Below are positions 53,344 to 62,481 of a DNA stretch of 64,000 nucleotides, piece after piece. The notes beneath the pieces were generated by a model, which saw only the letters and a list, made by a program, of their open reading frames with translations, did not search any database and was not told the origin of the DNA. How positions within the stretch are numbered: the first letter of the stretch is position 1; each line of letters begins with the position of its first letter. The DNA is from Planktothricoides raciborskii GIHE-MW2 (GTDB lineage: Bacteria > Cyanobacteriota > Cyanobacteriia > Cyanobacteriales > Laspinemataceae): the NCBI RefSeq assembly GCF_040564635.1, contig NZ_CP159837.1:1863001-1927000 (forward strand). Direction: 5' to 3'. The position numbers and the translations under genes were made by a program.

Positions 53344-54699
53344 TTAATTAATTTTTTGCCAATAATCACTGGCTTCTGACGGACTCATCCAGAGTAAGCG
53401 CAGATCGCCTAATTCTAAAGCAGGAGAGTCAGGGGGTAGGGTGAGGGGATGTAATTCTAAGTTTTGGACGACTTTGGCGCCGATCGCCCGTGCCAATAAG
53501 GGGGGTAGGGCATTGCCGACTTGACGAAAGCCATGCCATTTGGTGGCGTGGAAGCGAAACCAGTCGGGAAATGAATGTAAGCGAGCGGCTTCTCTAACGG
53601 AGATGACCCGGGGATGCTTGGGATGAATTGGTCGGGGAGAGGTGTGGCGCCCGCGATCGTTGCCGGTTCCCGCCCGTAAGGGGGGACAAACATGATTGAT
53701 ATCGAGGCGACGGAGCCGACTTTGGGGTTCAACTTTGCCCATCGGTGTGGTGGCGAACCTCTTGGCTGAGGCTTCGGTGTGAACGGTACGCATGGCGCCG
53801 GTGAGCATTTGCGGATTCCACTGTCGGGGATAGCCCAAGTTGTGGGGGTCGGGGATTAATCCTCGGAGCGATCGCGCATATTGGGAACTGCGCTGTTCGC
53901 ATTCAAGCAACTGTTCTGGAGTCAGGAGAAGTTCATCGGTTCCCAGTAATTTATGCCAGCGATCGACATTGGGCAGGTCGGCGATCGCATCCCCGACGGT
54001 GACTTGAATCGCGTCTGGGTCATTAGCAGAAAATTCAGGATATTCTAGCAACGGATAACCAATGCGGGTGCCAAGGATAAATAAGCGGCTACGGTCTTGG
54101 GGCACCCCAAAGTTACGAGCGTTAATCTCTTGAACCGGCTGGGTAATGTGATAACCTCCAGCGGCTAAATCCTCTAATAATTTTTTTCTTAAGTCATCGT
54201 AAGGCGCATCCAATAAGTTCGTCACATTTTCCATGACAAAATAGCGCGGTTGCAGTTCGCGAACTAAGCGACTAAACTCAAAGACCAAATCATTTCGCTC
54301 GTCTTGTAATTCCCGCTTATTAGTTTGAGAAAATCCCTCTGCTGGCGGCCCCCCAATCACTAAGTCAATTTCACCCTGCCACGGTTTTACCGGACGGTGA
54401 CGGTAGATTTCCACTGGATGAGAAATCCATCCCCTAATTGCCGCATTTTCAATTGCTTTTGCCGAAACTTTGGTCGCATCGGCACAGAGAACTGTGGTGT
54501 GAGGAAAGTTATAAGAATAGACCGCTGCATGGACGGGATCAATGTCTAAGGCGGCTACCACGTCAAATCCGGCTTGTTCAATGCCCAGAGAAAATCCGCC
54601 AACTCCGGCAAATAAATCCACGGCGATCGGTCGGGTTCGATGCCGATGCCCGGACAGATTGTGAGCAAATGGTTGAGTAAATGGGGAAGTAAATGACAC
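53344..54699 (-). CDS. C5-cytosine DNA methyltransferase homologue lacking the catalytic cysteine
   Basis: 451 aa with the complete m5C-methyltransferase motif order: I (VDLFAGVGGFSLGIEQAGF), ENV motif VI (YFVMENVTNLL), VIII (NFGVPQDRSRLFILGTR), and IX/X (FRQVGNALPPLLARAIG), plus a target-recognition region at about 270-350. Motif IV reads GGPPAEGFSQTNKRE, where the family has GGPPCQGFS: the nucleophilic Cys is Ala and Gln is Glu. The DNA reads CCG CCA GCA GAG GGA, so three base changes from a Cys codon are needed. It may be inactive, a DNA-binding regulator, or act differently. No restriction gene is adjacent. Confidence 0.87.
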   Translation of the reverse strand: MSFTSPFTQPFAHNLSGHRHRTRPIAVDLFAGVGGFSLGIEQAGFDVVAALDIDPVHAAVYSYNFPHTTVLCADATKVSAKAIENAAIRGWISHPVEIYRHRPVKPWQGEIDLVIGGPPAEGFSQTNKRELQDERNDLVFEFSRLVRELQPRYFVMENVTNLLDAPYDDLRKKLLEDLAAGGYHITQPVQEINARNFGVPQDRSRLFILGTRIGYPLLEYPEFSANDPDAIQVTVGDAIADLPNVDRWHKLLGTDELLLTPEQLLECEQRSSQYARSLRGLIPDPHNLGYPRQWNPQMLTGAMRTVHTEASAKRFATTPMGKVEPQSRLRRLDINHVCPPLRAGTGNDRGRHTSPRPIHPKHPRVISVREAARLHSFPDWFRFHATKWHGFRQVGNALPPLLARAIGAKVVQNLELHPLTLPPDSPALELGDLRLLWMSPSEASDYWQKIN

Positions 54700-54917
54700 A
54701 GTTGGCGATCTGGCTAAAATTTACTGGCTAAAACTTATGCGACTGGAGCTAATGGATCTAACATAGAGCAGTTTTGACCCTTTTAATATGGGGAATTAGA
54801 ACTGCTTTCATATTGAAACATGATTTTCGCAAATTTTGAGCGATCGCCAGAAAGGTTTAAAAAACTTGACATTAGACAATTCCAATTGAATCAGCTTTTA
54901 GCCGCTATTTTTCTGGG

Positions 54918-56198
54918 CTAAACCTGGGCTAAAATTGCCAAAATTGATTGGGCAGCGCGATCGCACGCGCCAATTTCTCCTAGGGCTTGACGCATTGTTT
55001 GATAATCCTGGAGGATTTGTTGCCGTTTGGGGGTATTTTGAAGCAATGGTAAAGATTCACGGACAATATTGGCGGGAGTGACTTGATCTTGAAGTAACTC
55101 CGGCACAATTGATTTCATTAAAACTAAATTTACCGGAGACATAAACGGAATTGAGAATTTGAGCAGCTTGGCCAAAATCCAGGCGCTAATCGGGTTGAGG
55201 CGATAAATCACCACTTGAGGGACATTTAACAAGGCAATTTCTAGGTTGACGGTGCCTGATTTGGTAATGGCCAAATCTGCGGCAGCGATGCCTAGGTGAT
55301 TGTTTTCCCCTGTCAAGATTTTGGCTGGTAATTTAAATAAAGCGATCGCTTTTTCGATATCTTGGCGATAAATTTGGTTGGACACAGGAATCACAAATTG
55401 CACGTTGGGTAAATGCTCTTGAATAGCCCGAGCCCCGGCCAACATCACTGGCAATAAATATTTAATTTCTTGCCGTCGCGAAGCGGGTAATAAGGCAATC
55501 ACTGGCTGGGAAGAATTAATCCCTAAAGCGGCGCGGGCTTGTTCCCGGTTGGCTGCCCCTTGTATCTGGTCAATTAAGGGATGACCCACCCAGGTGACAT
55601 GGGCGCCTTTTGCTTGATAATAACGAGCTTCTTCGGGAAAAATCGCGATGAGGCGATCGCAAATGCTAACAATTTCGCTGGTATTTTTGTGATTAAAAGA
55701 CCACACCCATTCCTGGGGGGCAATATAATAAACAATCGGCACTTGGGGAAAATGCCGCCGAATATAATTACCCAGCCTTAAATTTGGCCCGACATAATCA
55801 ATCAAAATCACTAAATCCGGGGTATTTTGTTGCAGATATTGGTAGATTTTTGCTTGCAGTTTTAGGGTGGGCAAAATATAAGGCAAAGATTCCAGAATGC
55901 CTACAGAACCAATGGCGGTTGTATTCGCCCAAATAGTTGCCCCGGCTGCGGCCATGCGATCGCCCCCCAGGGCAAAAATTTCTAAATCTTTAGATTCTAA
56001 ATCTTTAGATTCTAAATCTTTAGATTCTAAATCTTTAACTTCTAAATCTTTGCCTGGGGCTAAAAATTGACGGTTTAATGCCTCAATGAGTAAAGAACCT
56101 TGCAAATCACCGGACACTTCCCCAGTGCTAATAAAAATGCGCTTGGATCGGTTCTTTTTCGCAGTTATGCTGGCTTCATTTTCTGGTTTCGGTTTCAT
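54918..56198 (-). CDS. lpxB: Lipid-A-disaccharide synthase
   Basis: Joins UDP-diacylglucosamine and lipid X in lipid A synthesis. 426 aa. Conserved parts: IFISTGEVSGDLQGSLL, FALGGDRMAAAGATI, ILIDYVGPNLRLGNYIRRHF, VPIVYYIAPQEWVWS, CDRLIAIFPEEARYY, VTWVGHPLID and AITKSGTVNLEIALLNVPQVVIYR. Between LNRQFLAPGK and IFALGGD are five KDLE(S/V) units from a 15-bp tandem repeat (55981-56051). Its ATG overlaps the lpxA stop (TAATG), so the two are coupled. Confidence 0.95.
   Translation of the reverse strand: MKPKPENEASITAKKNRSKRIFISTGEVSGDLQGSLLIEALNRQFLAPGKDLEVKDLESKDLESKDLESKDLEIFALGGDRMAAAGATIWANTTAIGSVGILESLPYILPTLKLQAKIYQYLQQNTPDLVILIDYVGPNLRLGNYIRRHFPQVPIVYYIAPQEWVWSFNHKNTSEIVSICDRLIAIFPEEARYYQAKGAHVTWVGHPLIDQIQGAANREQARAALGINSSQPVIALLPASRRQEIKYLLPVMLAGARAIQEHLPNVQFVIPVSNQIYRQDIEKAIALFKLPAKILTGENNHLGIAAADLAITKSGTVNLEIALLNVPQVVIYRLNPISAWILAKLLKFSIPFMSPVNLVLMKSIVPELLQDQVTPANIVRESLPLLQNTPKRQQILQDYQTMRQALGEIGACDRAAQSILAILAQV
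55981..56051. repeat. 15-bp tandem repeat inside lpxB
   Basis: TCTAAATCTTTAGAT repeated at 55981, 55996 and 56011, with a variant at 56026 and a partial at 56041. Each unit encodes five residues (KDLES), so copy number can change without a frameshift. Confidence 0.92.
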
Positions 56199-57004
56199 TA
56201 AATATTTTTAATCTTATTCTCAAACTTTCCAGGAGTCAGTCCGCGTCTATCCTCTGTTAATGACTGGGTGATAAAGTCAGATAAATGGGTTAAATATGGA
56301 TTTTCTGGAATTAAATTTAACTGTTCTAATGCCTCTTTTAAAGACAATCCAGAGCGATACAAAATCCGAAAAGCTTTTTTCAAAGATTGACTTTCTTCCG
56401 CGCTAATTCCTGCCCGTTTCAGCCCCACGGTATTCAGGACGCGAACTCGCGATGGCGATCCTTCTACTAACATATAAGGAGGAATATCATTGATAATGCG
56501 ACTGCATCCGGCAATCATAGCCAGTTGGCCAATATGCACAAACTGATGAATTCCTGTCACCCCACCAATCACCGCTCGTGATTCAATGTGAACATGACCA
56601 GCCATATTCACCGAATTGGCCATGACTACATGGTTTTCGATCGCGCAATTATGGGCTACATGGGCATAAGCCATCAGCAGGTTATGATCGCCAATGGTTG
56701 TGCTTTCTCCCTCCCCTGTGGCTCGATTAATTGTCACATATTCTCTGATCGTATTGCCATTGCCAATCTTGGTAAAACTGATCGCTCCTTTATATTTTAA
56801 ATCTTGAGGTTCGGTGCCGATCGCGGCACCGGGAAAAATCCGATTGTCTTCGCCAATTTCTGTATGGCCATCAATCACCACATGGCTATAAATTTTGGTG
56901 TTTTTGCCAATTTTTACGTTTTTCCCAATCACACAAAACGGGCCAACTTCTACCGTTGGATCTAACTCGGCTTCCGGGTGAATACTTGCTGTTGTATGAA
57001 TCAT
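56198..57004 (-). CDS. lpxA: Acyl-ACP--UDP-N-acetylglucosamine O-acyltransferase
   Basis: First enzyme of lipid A synthesis. 268 aa from ATG 57004 (MIHTTASIHPEAELDPTVEVG), the family start. The longer frame to 57175 would encode a repetitive hydrophobic NPYPK leader that comes from tandem repeats and is rejected. Hexapeptide-repeat parallel beta-helix motifs run through the first 190 residues (VGPFCVIGKNVKIGKNTKIY, HVVIDGHTEIGEDNRIFPGA, MAYAHVAHNCAIENHVVMAN with the catalytic His, GGVTGIHQFVHIGQLAMIAG). It overlaps lpxB by one base. Confidence 0.96.
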   Translation of the reverse strand: MIHTTASIHPEAELDPTVEVGPFCVIGKNVKIGKNTKIYSHVVIDGHTEIGEDNRIFPGAAIGTEPQDLKYKGAISFTKIGNGNTIREYVTINRATGEGESTTIGDHNLLMAYAHVAHNCAIENHVVMANSVNMAGHVHIESRAVIGGVTGIHQFVHIGQLAMIAGCSRIINDIPPYMLVEGSPSRVRVLNTVGLKRAGISAEESQSLKKAFRILYRSGLSLKEALEQLNLIPENPYLTHLSDFITQSLTEDRRGLTPGKFENKIKNI

Positions 57005-57045
57005 ATTAATTATTAACAAAGTTGTTGGTTGTTTGTTGTTTGTTG

Positions 57046-57176
57046 TTGGGTAGGGATTCTTTGGGTAGGGATTCTTTGGGTAGGGATTCTTTGGTTGATG
57101 AACAAAGAACAAACAACAAAGAACAAACAACAAAGAACAAACAACAAAGAACAAACAACAAAGAACAAACAACAAA
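57046..57176. repeat. Two tandem repeat arrays between fabZ and lpxA
   Basis: Three copies of the 15-mer TTGGGTAGGGATTCT occupy 57046-57090 and five copies of the 14-mer AACAAAGAACAAAC occupy 57101-57170. They fill the spacer between lpxA and fabZ on the minus strand. They are not a CRISPR: units are contiguous, with no spacers. Confidence 0.93.
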
Positions 57177-57203
57177 TATGCTATTTTTTTGCCAATGCGG
57201 AGG

Positions 57204-57728
57204 TCAGTCCGCCAAGGAAAACATCAGAGTTCCTTCGCAAACTTTCTGGCCATCGACTAAGGCGATCGCCTCCATTTTGGCGACCCGCTTGCGCTTTACC
57301 ACCAGCAGTTTTGTGGTCATTTTCAACTGATCTCCCGGCACCACCGGACGCCGAAAGCGCACCTCATCAATTCCAGCAAACAACCAAATTTTCCCATGAG
57401 GTAATTCAGGATGTTGACTCAGAACAATTCCCCCCACTTGAGCCATTGCCTCGACAATTAACACCCCAGGCATAATGGGTTTTCCGGGAAAATGTCCTTG
57501 AAAATGCGGCTCATTAAAAGTGACATTTTTCATTCCCACCGCCAATTCCCCAGGGACATATTGAATGATTCGATCCACTAGGGCAAAAGGATAACGATGA
57601 GGGAGCAACTTGTGGATTTCTTCCACATTAAAGCAGACAGTTTCTCTAGCAATATCTTCAGACAATTTTTTTTCACCCAGATCCGTTGTCTCACGAGCAG
57701 TGGTTTGCTGCTCAATTGTTTTAGACAT
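57204..57728 (-). CDS. fabZ: 3-hydroxyacyl-ACP dehydratase FabZ
   Basis: Dehydrates 3-hydroxyacyl-ACP in fatty acid synthesis. 174 aa, longer than the usual 140-150 because of a polar N-terminal extension of about 28 residues. The hot-dog fold shows [40 protein letters not shown] with the catalytic His and [12 protein letters not shown] with the catalytic Glu. It sits between lpxC and lpxA, the classic arrangement that balances fatty acid and lipid A supply. Confidence 0.95.
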   Translation of the reverse strand: MSKTIEQQTTARETTDLGEKKLSEDIARETVCFNVEEIHKLLPHRYPFALVDRIIQYVPGELAVGMKNVTFNEPHFQGHFPGKPIMPGVLIVEAMAQVGGIVLSQHPELPHGKIWLFAGIDEVRFRRPVVPGDQLKMTTKLLVVKRKRVAKMEAIALVDGQKVCEGTLMFSLAD

Positions 57729-57737
57729 AAGCTTAAA

Positions 57738-58718
57738 TCAAGCTTTACTAAGTAAGCGAGTAAGTTTGATATGTAGGTGATGGCTGGCTTTATAGGCCAC
57801 AAAATGAGCTACGGGAAAGCTGCCCAGCAAGCTCAAATCTCCCACTAAGTCTAGAATTTTATGACGGACTGGTTCATTTGCAAACCGCAAGGGCGGATTT
57901 AGCCAACCAGATGGGCTGCAAACCAGGGCATTTTCTAAGCTGCCACCTTTAATTAAACCGGCGGCTCGCAGTTGGTCAATTTGGTGGGCTAACCCAAAAG
58001 TCCGAGCGGGGGCAATTTCTGCCATAAAGCTTTCGCGAAATCCCTCCTGCCCCCTGGCGCGATCTGGCGACCAACTATACCACTGCCGACCGATCGCCGG
58101 TAAATCAAAATCGATCGCATAACTAAAGCGCAGTTCATCCGCTGGTAACGCGGCGACAAAGGCATCATTTTGGCGCACCCATACCGGAGTCTTAAGCTTT
58201 TTGGGCAGGGGATTTTTGGGCAGGGTCAGGGAGTTGGTTGGGTCTTGTGGAGTTTTGAACTGGGTGGCGGGCACCAGTCCCACCCGGAGAATTTCTTGCG
58301 CCCAAGGTAGGGCTGACCCATCTAACAGCGGCACTTCCGGGCCATCAATTTCAATTCTGGCGTGGCTAACCCCCATTCCCGCTAAGGCTGCGAGGAGATG
58401 TTCTACGGTTCTCACCCTAGCCTCACCACTGGCTAACTCCGTAGAAAGGGTGGTTTGATGGACTGCATCTACATGAGTGGCGATCGCGGGTTTTCCCGGC
58501 AAATCAACCCGGACAAAGTAACGCCAGGAGTCCGCAAGGGATGATTTCTGGGCAGGCAGCACTTTGACCGTGGTGAAATTCCCTGTATGTAAACCCACCC
58601 CAGACAGTTCAAACCCTGCGGCCAAAGTCATTTGGGGAACAGGGAACGGGGAATAGGGAACGGAGAATATTGCCTTCCCGCCCTGCCCAGACTTTTTCCC
58701 TCTTTTTAATTCATACAT
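57738..58718 (-). CDS. lpxC: UDP-3-O-acyl-N-acetylglucosamine deacetylase
   Basis: Zinc amidase that commits to lipid A synthesis. Conserved: [82 protein letters not shown] and [20 protein letters not shown] with the zinc His/Asp. The ATG at 58718 overlaps the upstream stop (TAATG) and gives 326 aa, but the first 29 residues derive partly from a TTCCCTATTCCC-type repeat. The family start corresponds to [11 protein letters not shown] at 58631 (297 aa). Either may be used. Confidence 0.93.
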   Translation of the reverse strand: MYELKRGKKSGQGGKAIFSVPYSPFPVPQMTLAAGFELSGVGLHTGNFTTVKVLPAQKSSLADSWRYFVRVDLPGKPAIATHVDAVHQTTLSTELASGEARVRTVEHLLAALAGMGVSHARIEIDGPEVPLLDGSALPWAQEILRVGLVPATQFKTPQDPTNSLTLPKNPLPKKLKTPVWVRQNDAFVAALPADELRFSYAIDFDLPAIGRQWYSWSPDRARGQEGFRESFMAEIAPARTFGLAHQIDQLRAAGLIKGGSLENALVCSPSGWLNPPLRFANEPVRHKILDLVGDLSLLGSFPVAHFVAYKASHHLHIKLTRLLSKA

Positions 58719-61267
58719 TAGAATTTCTCTCCAATGCCAAAGTGGAAACGACTATCACCCTCATCATTGAAACCGTAATCAACTCTAATTGCCCCTAGGG
58801 GAGACTGGACGCGAATTCCCAGACCATAGCCAAACCCTTCACCGGGCTTACCCCGGACTCCTGCGGGGTCGCCGTCCACTTCACTGCCGGTTCCCAAGTC
58901 AGAACCCACATCAAAAAATAACGCTCCGCCAACTAATGAATAAACCGGAAAACGATATTCAGCGGTGGCTTGAACGTAACTCCGACCAGTACCCAGTTCG
59001 CCTTCCCCGTATCCGCGCACGGTACTGCTGCCGCCGAGAGAAAAGGCTTCATAAGGGGGTAAGTCTCCAATTACCGTTCCCGCTTGGAAATTCACCGCAA
59101 AGGTTTGTGGGCCTTGGGAGAAGCGAATTAAATTTACTGGAACATAATGACTGACGCTACCTCGGAGGCGATTTAAGAAAATACTGCCGCTGCCCACGGG
59201 AATTGATTGCTCGCTGCTCAGACGCAAGACCGACCCTTGTGTCGGTTGTTGGGCGCTATTGCGGCCATCATAAACTGTTCCCAACTCGAAGGTGATCAGG
59301 TCATCTTGCCCGTCTTCGTTAAAGCTGAGTAGGTTGCCCAGTTCATCGCGGGGGGTAATATCCCCATCCCCGTCTCTAACACTGACTCGTTGATATTGCA
59401 ATCCCAGAGAACCCCGCCAGTTGCGAGCTAAAGGACGGAAAAAGCTGACGCCACCGCCGAGTCGCAGTAATCTGGGGCGATCGCCATTTTCCAAGGTGAC
59501 TTCGTTTTCGCCGCCATCGAAAATTAAAGAAATGGAACGACGCCGAAAAGCATTCACTGTATAAGAAAGCCTTTCCGTACCCGCAATCCAAGGATCGGTG
59601 AAGCTGATGTCGTACAACAGGGCTCGCTCACCCACTTGGACTTCCGCGCCAAATTTCTGGTTGCGGCCAAACAGGTTTTGTTCTTGATAGCTGACGGTGC
59701 CAAATAAGCCACTGGCGGAACTGACCCCGGCACCAGCGGCGATCGAGCCAGTATTTTTTTCAATCACATTCACTACTACGACCACCTTCCGGGGGTCTGT
59801 ACCGGGATTCAGAGACAGTTGCACGTCCTCAAAGATGCCTAAACCAAAGACCCGCTGCAAGTCTCTTTCTACGAGCGATCGGTTAAACACCCCGCCCGGT
59901 TCCAGTCCGAGTTCTCTGGTGATGATGTATTCTTTGGTGCGACCTTTAATCGGTTCACCATTTTCATCGACGGCCTCGCCATCTTTATTCAAGAACCGAA
60001 TCTCGATACTTTCAATGGTTCCTTCGGCTACTTCTAATGTCACCAAGCCATCAGGACTGACTTCCGGGGCATCAATCACTTGAGCCAAAATGTAGCCATT
60101 TTGTTGATACCAATTATTTAATCGTTGGATTCCTTGTTGTAAGTCCCGAAAGTTAATGATTTTGCCGTACTGATTTTCAAATGCGGCGGATATTTCACTC
60201 TGGGGCAGTACGCTATTGCCGGTTACTTCTACCCTCGTCAGCACGGGGTTGGCTTCTACGACAAAGGTGACTCGGACACCGAGAGGGGTATCTTCGGGTT
60301 CCGCTCGCACTTTGGAGAAATATCCCGTGGCAAAAATCGCGTTAATGTCTTCTTGGAGTTGCGATCGCGTGGTGGTTCGTCCCGGTCTTAAAGAAATTAC
60401 CCGATAAATCTCATCTTCCAGTTCTCCAGATACCCCACTCACTGCCACCTCTGCCACCAATACATCCGGCTGATTCCCTGGAGATACTGGCGTGGGAGTC
60501 CTAGGATTGGTTTGCCTAGGGTTGGTCGGCGTAGGCTGTGGCTGCCCGGGCTGTTGTGTTCCACCGGGAGAGAAGGGTTCCGCTTGTGGAGTTGCCGGTG
60601 CGGGAGTTGCTTCGGCTGGGGTTGCCCCTGCGGGAGTTGCCGGTGCGGGAGTTGCTTCGGCTGGGGTTGCTTCGGCTGGGGTTGCCCCTGCGGGAGTTGC
60701 TTCGGCTGGGGTTGTGGACTCATTCTCTGCCGGTTCACTTGCCGGAGTGGACTGGGGCGAAGTTTCTTGAGCCAACAACTTAGTGGCAGATATGGTCTGG
60801 TTTTCTGCCAAAGAAAAACCAGTTTCTGGATTCGCTTGCCCCACCAAGGGCAACGGATTCATCTCTAGGGAAATCTCAGGGATAGCCCCCAGAAATGGCT
60901 CAACGGCTGAGAACTCAGTCTTGAACAATAAGTCATTGCCAGAATTCACAGCCAGGGATGACGATGACTCTACAGAATTTAAACTACTTGGAGGGAAAAC
61001 TGAGAGACTGATGGGAGCAAACTCCTCGGTCTGCGGCGGCTCCTGAGAACCGATCGAGGAATCCTTTGATCGTTCTCCCAAGGCTGAATCCACTGTTTTG
61101 TGGTGGTCGGTCTGCTCAACCGGGCTGACCAAGGAGTTATCCGAATTAACGGTTGGGTTTGAGGTTTCACCCTTAGCAGGGTGCTGAACACTCAAAATTG
61201 TTGAGGCAGTGAATACGGCTCCCAACAGCGTAGATAAGCGCATTGTTTTATTTTCCGACACCTTCAC
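58718..61267 (-). CDS. bamA: Omp85/BamA-family outer membrane assembly protein
   Basis: Inserts beta-barrel proteins into the outer membrane; cyanobacterial homologues are related to plastid Toc75. 849 aa. A signal peptide covers about 1-33 ([16 protein letters not shown]). A long Pro/Thr/Ala-rich region with [16 protein letters not shown] units occupies about 170-265. POTRA domains follow ([60 protein letters not shown]), then the barrel from about 500 with the L6-type motif [19 protein letters not shown]-like region and a terminal aromatic residue (FHFGIGEKF). It heads the lpxC-fabZ-lpxA-lpxB operon. Confidence 0.95.
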   Translation of the reverse strand: MKVSENKTMRLSTLLGAVFTASTILSVQHPAKGETSNPTVNSDNSLVSPVEQTDHHKTVDSALGERSKDSSIGSQEPPQTEEFAPISLSVFPPSSLNSVESSSSLAVNSGNDLLFKTEFSAVEPFLGAIPEISLEMNPLPLVGQANPETGFSLAENQTISATKLLAQETSPQSTPASEPAENESTTPAEATPAGATPAEATPAEATPAPATPAGATPAEATPAPATPQAEPFSPGGTQQPGQPQPTPTNPRQTNPRTPTPVSPGNQPDVLVAEVAVSGVSGELEDEIYRVISLRPGRTTTRSQLQEDINAIFATGYFSKVRAEPEDTPLGVRVTFVVEANPVLTRVEVTGNSVLPQSEISAAFENQYGKIINFRDLQQGIQRLNNWYQQNGYILAQVIDAPEVSPDGLVTLEVAEGTIESIEIRFLNKDGEAVDENGEPIKGRTKEYIITRELGLEPGGVFNRSLVERDLQRVFGLGIFEDVQLSLNPGTDPRKVVVVVNVIEKNTGSIAAGAGVSSASGLFGTVSYQEQNLFGRNQKFGAEVQVGERALLYDISFTDPWIAGTERLSYTVNAFRRRSISLIFDGGENEVTLENGDRPRLLRLGGGVSFFRPLARNWRGSLGLQYQRVSVRDGDGDITPRDELGNLLSFNEDGQDDLITFELGTVYDGRNSAQQPTQGSVLRLSSEQSIPVGSGSIFLNRLRGSVSHYVPVNLIRFSQGPQTFAVNFQAGTVIGDLPPYEAFSLGGSSTVRGYGEGELGTGRSYVQATAEYRFPVYSLVGGALFFDVGSDLGTGSEVDGDPAGVRGKPGEGFGYGLGIRVQSPLGAIRVDYGFNDEGDSRFHFGIGEKF

Positions 61268-61506
61268 ACCATTTAAAATTAAGCTAAAATTAAGCTAAAA
61301 CTAAGCCAAAACTAAGCCAAAAATTGACCAAACTGAAGCCAAAACTAAGCCAAAACGCCAAAAGCGATAATTAAGCTCATAATTAGCCAAAATTAAGCAC
61401 TTTAATTAAGGACTTTTGGCACTGAACATGACAACTTAAAAGTGATTTTAGGTTATTCACCTATTTCGGCTTTCTGTTTAAGTTGTCCGGATGAATGTTT
61501 GCGGTT
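61268..61506. repeat. Spacer with AACTAAGCCAA-type short repeats
   Basis: Imperfect tandem copies of AAAATTAAGCTA/AAACTAAGCCAA run from about 61277 to 61360 upstream of the Omp85 gene. They lie where its promoter should be. No gene is seen. Confidence 0.7.
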
Positions 61507-62241
61507 TTACCCTTGAGTTTTACTGTTTAAAACTCGTTCTAGCACTTTTTGATAAGCCGATTCTACTTGGCCTAAATCTTGGCGAAATCGGTCTTTATCC
61601 ATGATGCGTTTGGTTTGATCCGTTTCCCCTTCATCCCAAAGTCGGCAAGTATCGGGACTGATTTCATCAGCCAGCAACAGTTTGCCGTTGACATCTATAC
61701 CAAATTCAAGTTTGAAATCCACTAGGGTAATGCCACACTGGTGGAAAAATTCCGTGAGTATTTCATTGATTTGTAAAGTCATTGTTTTGAGTTGATCGAG
61801 TTCTTCTGGTGTTGCCAGTTCTAATAATAGAAGCCGATCGCGGGTTAACAGGGGATCTCCTAATTCATCATTCTTATAGAAGAATTCCACCAAAGGATGT
61901 TTCAAGACCGTACCCAAGGGCAAACCCGTTTGCTTGCAAAGGCTACCAGCGGCAATGTTCCGCACTACCACTTCCACGGGGACAATTTTCACCCGTCGCA
62001 CCCGCATTTGGTTCGGGGCGGGTTGGTCAATCCAGTGGGTGGGAATGCCTTTCGCTTCCAGCAGTTGAAACAGTTCGGTGCTCATTCGACAGTTGATTTC
62101 ACCTTTGCCGATGATGGTGCCACGTTTCAGGGCATTAAATGCGGTGGCATCATCTTTAAAGTGTGTCAGCAAAATTTCTGGATCTTCGGTAGAATAAATA
62201 ATTTTGGCTTTACCTTCGTAAAGTTTTTGCATATCGGCCAT
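61507..62241 (-). CDS. purC: Phosphoribosylaminoimidazole-succinocarboxamide synthase
   Basis: SAICAR synthase of purine synthesis. 244 aa. Starts MADMQKLYEGKAKIIYSTED; conserved blocks FKDDATAFNALKRGTIIGKG, PTHWIDQPAPNQMRVRRVKI, VEVVVRNIAAGSLCKQTGLP, LGTVLKHPLVEFFYKNDELG, VDFKLEFGIDVNGKLLLADE and ISPDTCRLWDEGE. An in-frame ATG at 62232 is also possible. Upstream of the Omp85 operon on the same strand with a 239-bp gap. Confidence 0.96.
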   Translation of the reverse strand: MADMQKLYEGKAKIIYSTEDPEILLTHFKDDATAFNALKRGTIIGKGEINCRMSTELFQLLEAKGIPTHWIDQPAPNQMRVRRVKIVPVEVVVRNIAAGSLCKQTGLPLGTVLKHPLVEFFYKNDELGDPLLTRDRLLLLELATPEELDQLKTMTLQINEILTEFFHQCGITLVDFKLEFGIDVNGKLLLADEISPDTCRLWDEGETDQTKRIMDKDRFRQDLGQVESAYQKVLERVLNSKTQG

Positions 62242-62373
62242 AAGACAAGGTTAGGTTTTTGTCCCTAAATAATGGATCTCGCCTGTATTCTGCCATAACC
62301 AGGGCAAATTTTGATCGGTTCTGAATTTTTTTTGCCATGAGTTCTTGAATTTTGCTTTAGTAAAAGCGTCACC

Positions 62374-62409
62374 GCATATATCTGGGCATATATCTGGGCA
62401 TATATCTGG
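62374..62409. repeat. Three 12-bp tandem repeats
   Basis: GCATATATCTGG is repeated three times in tandem in the spacer between the cyclase gene and purC, upstream of purC. Confidence 0.85.
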
Positions 62410-62481
62410 GAATTCAGCCGATCCTCGGTTTGTCGCTAATAAAATTTGATTAAATATCTTGATTTTTAGAGCAATTTATGA

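Noticed and set aside
57005-57175. 57-residue N-terminal extension of LpxA
   Set aside because: It is encoded by tandem repeats (NPYPK units and a Cys/Phe-rich run) and is absent from LpxA proteins; the ATG at 57004 is the family start.
57046-57176. Possible CRISPR array
   Set aside because: The 14-15 bp units are contiguous and have no unique spacers; the same applies to the repeats at 55981-56051. No cas genes are in the window.
60492-60868. Overlapping + strand frames rich in Gly, Ala, Cys and Val
   Set aside because: They are shadows of the Pro/Thr/Ala repeat region of the Omp85 gene on the minus strand.
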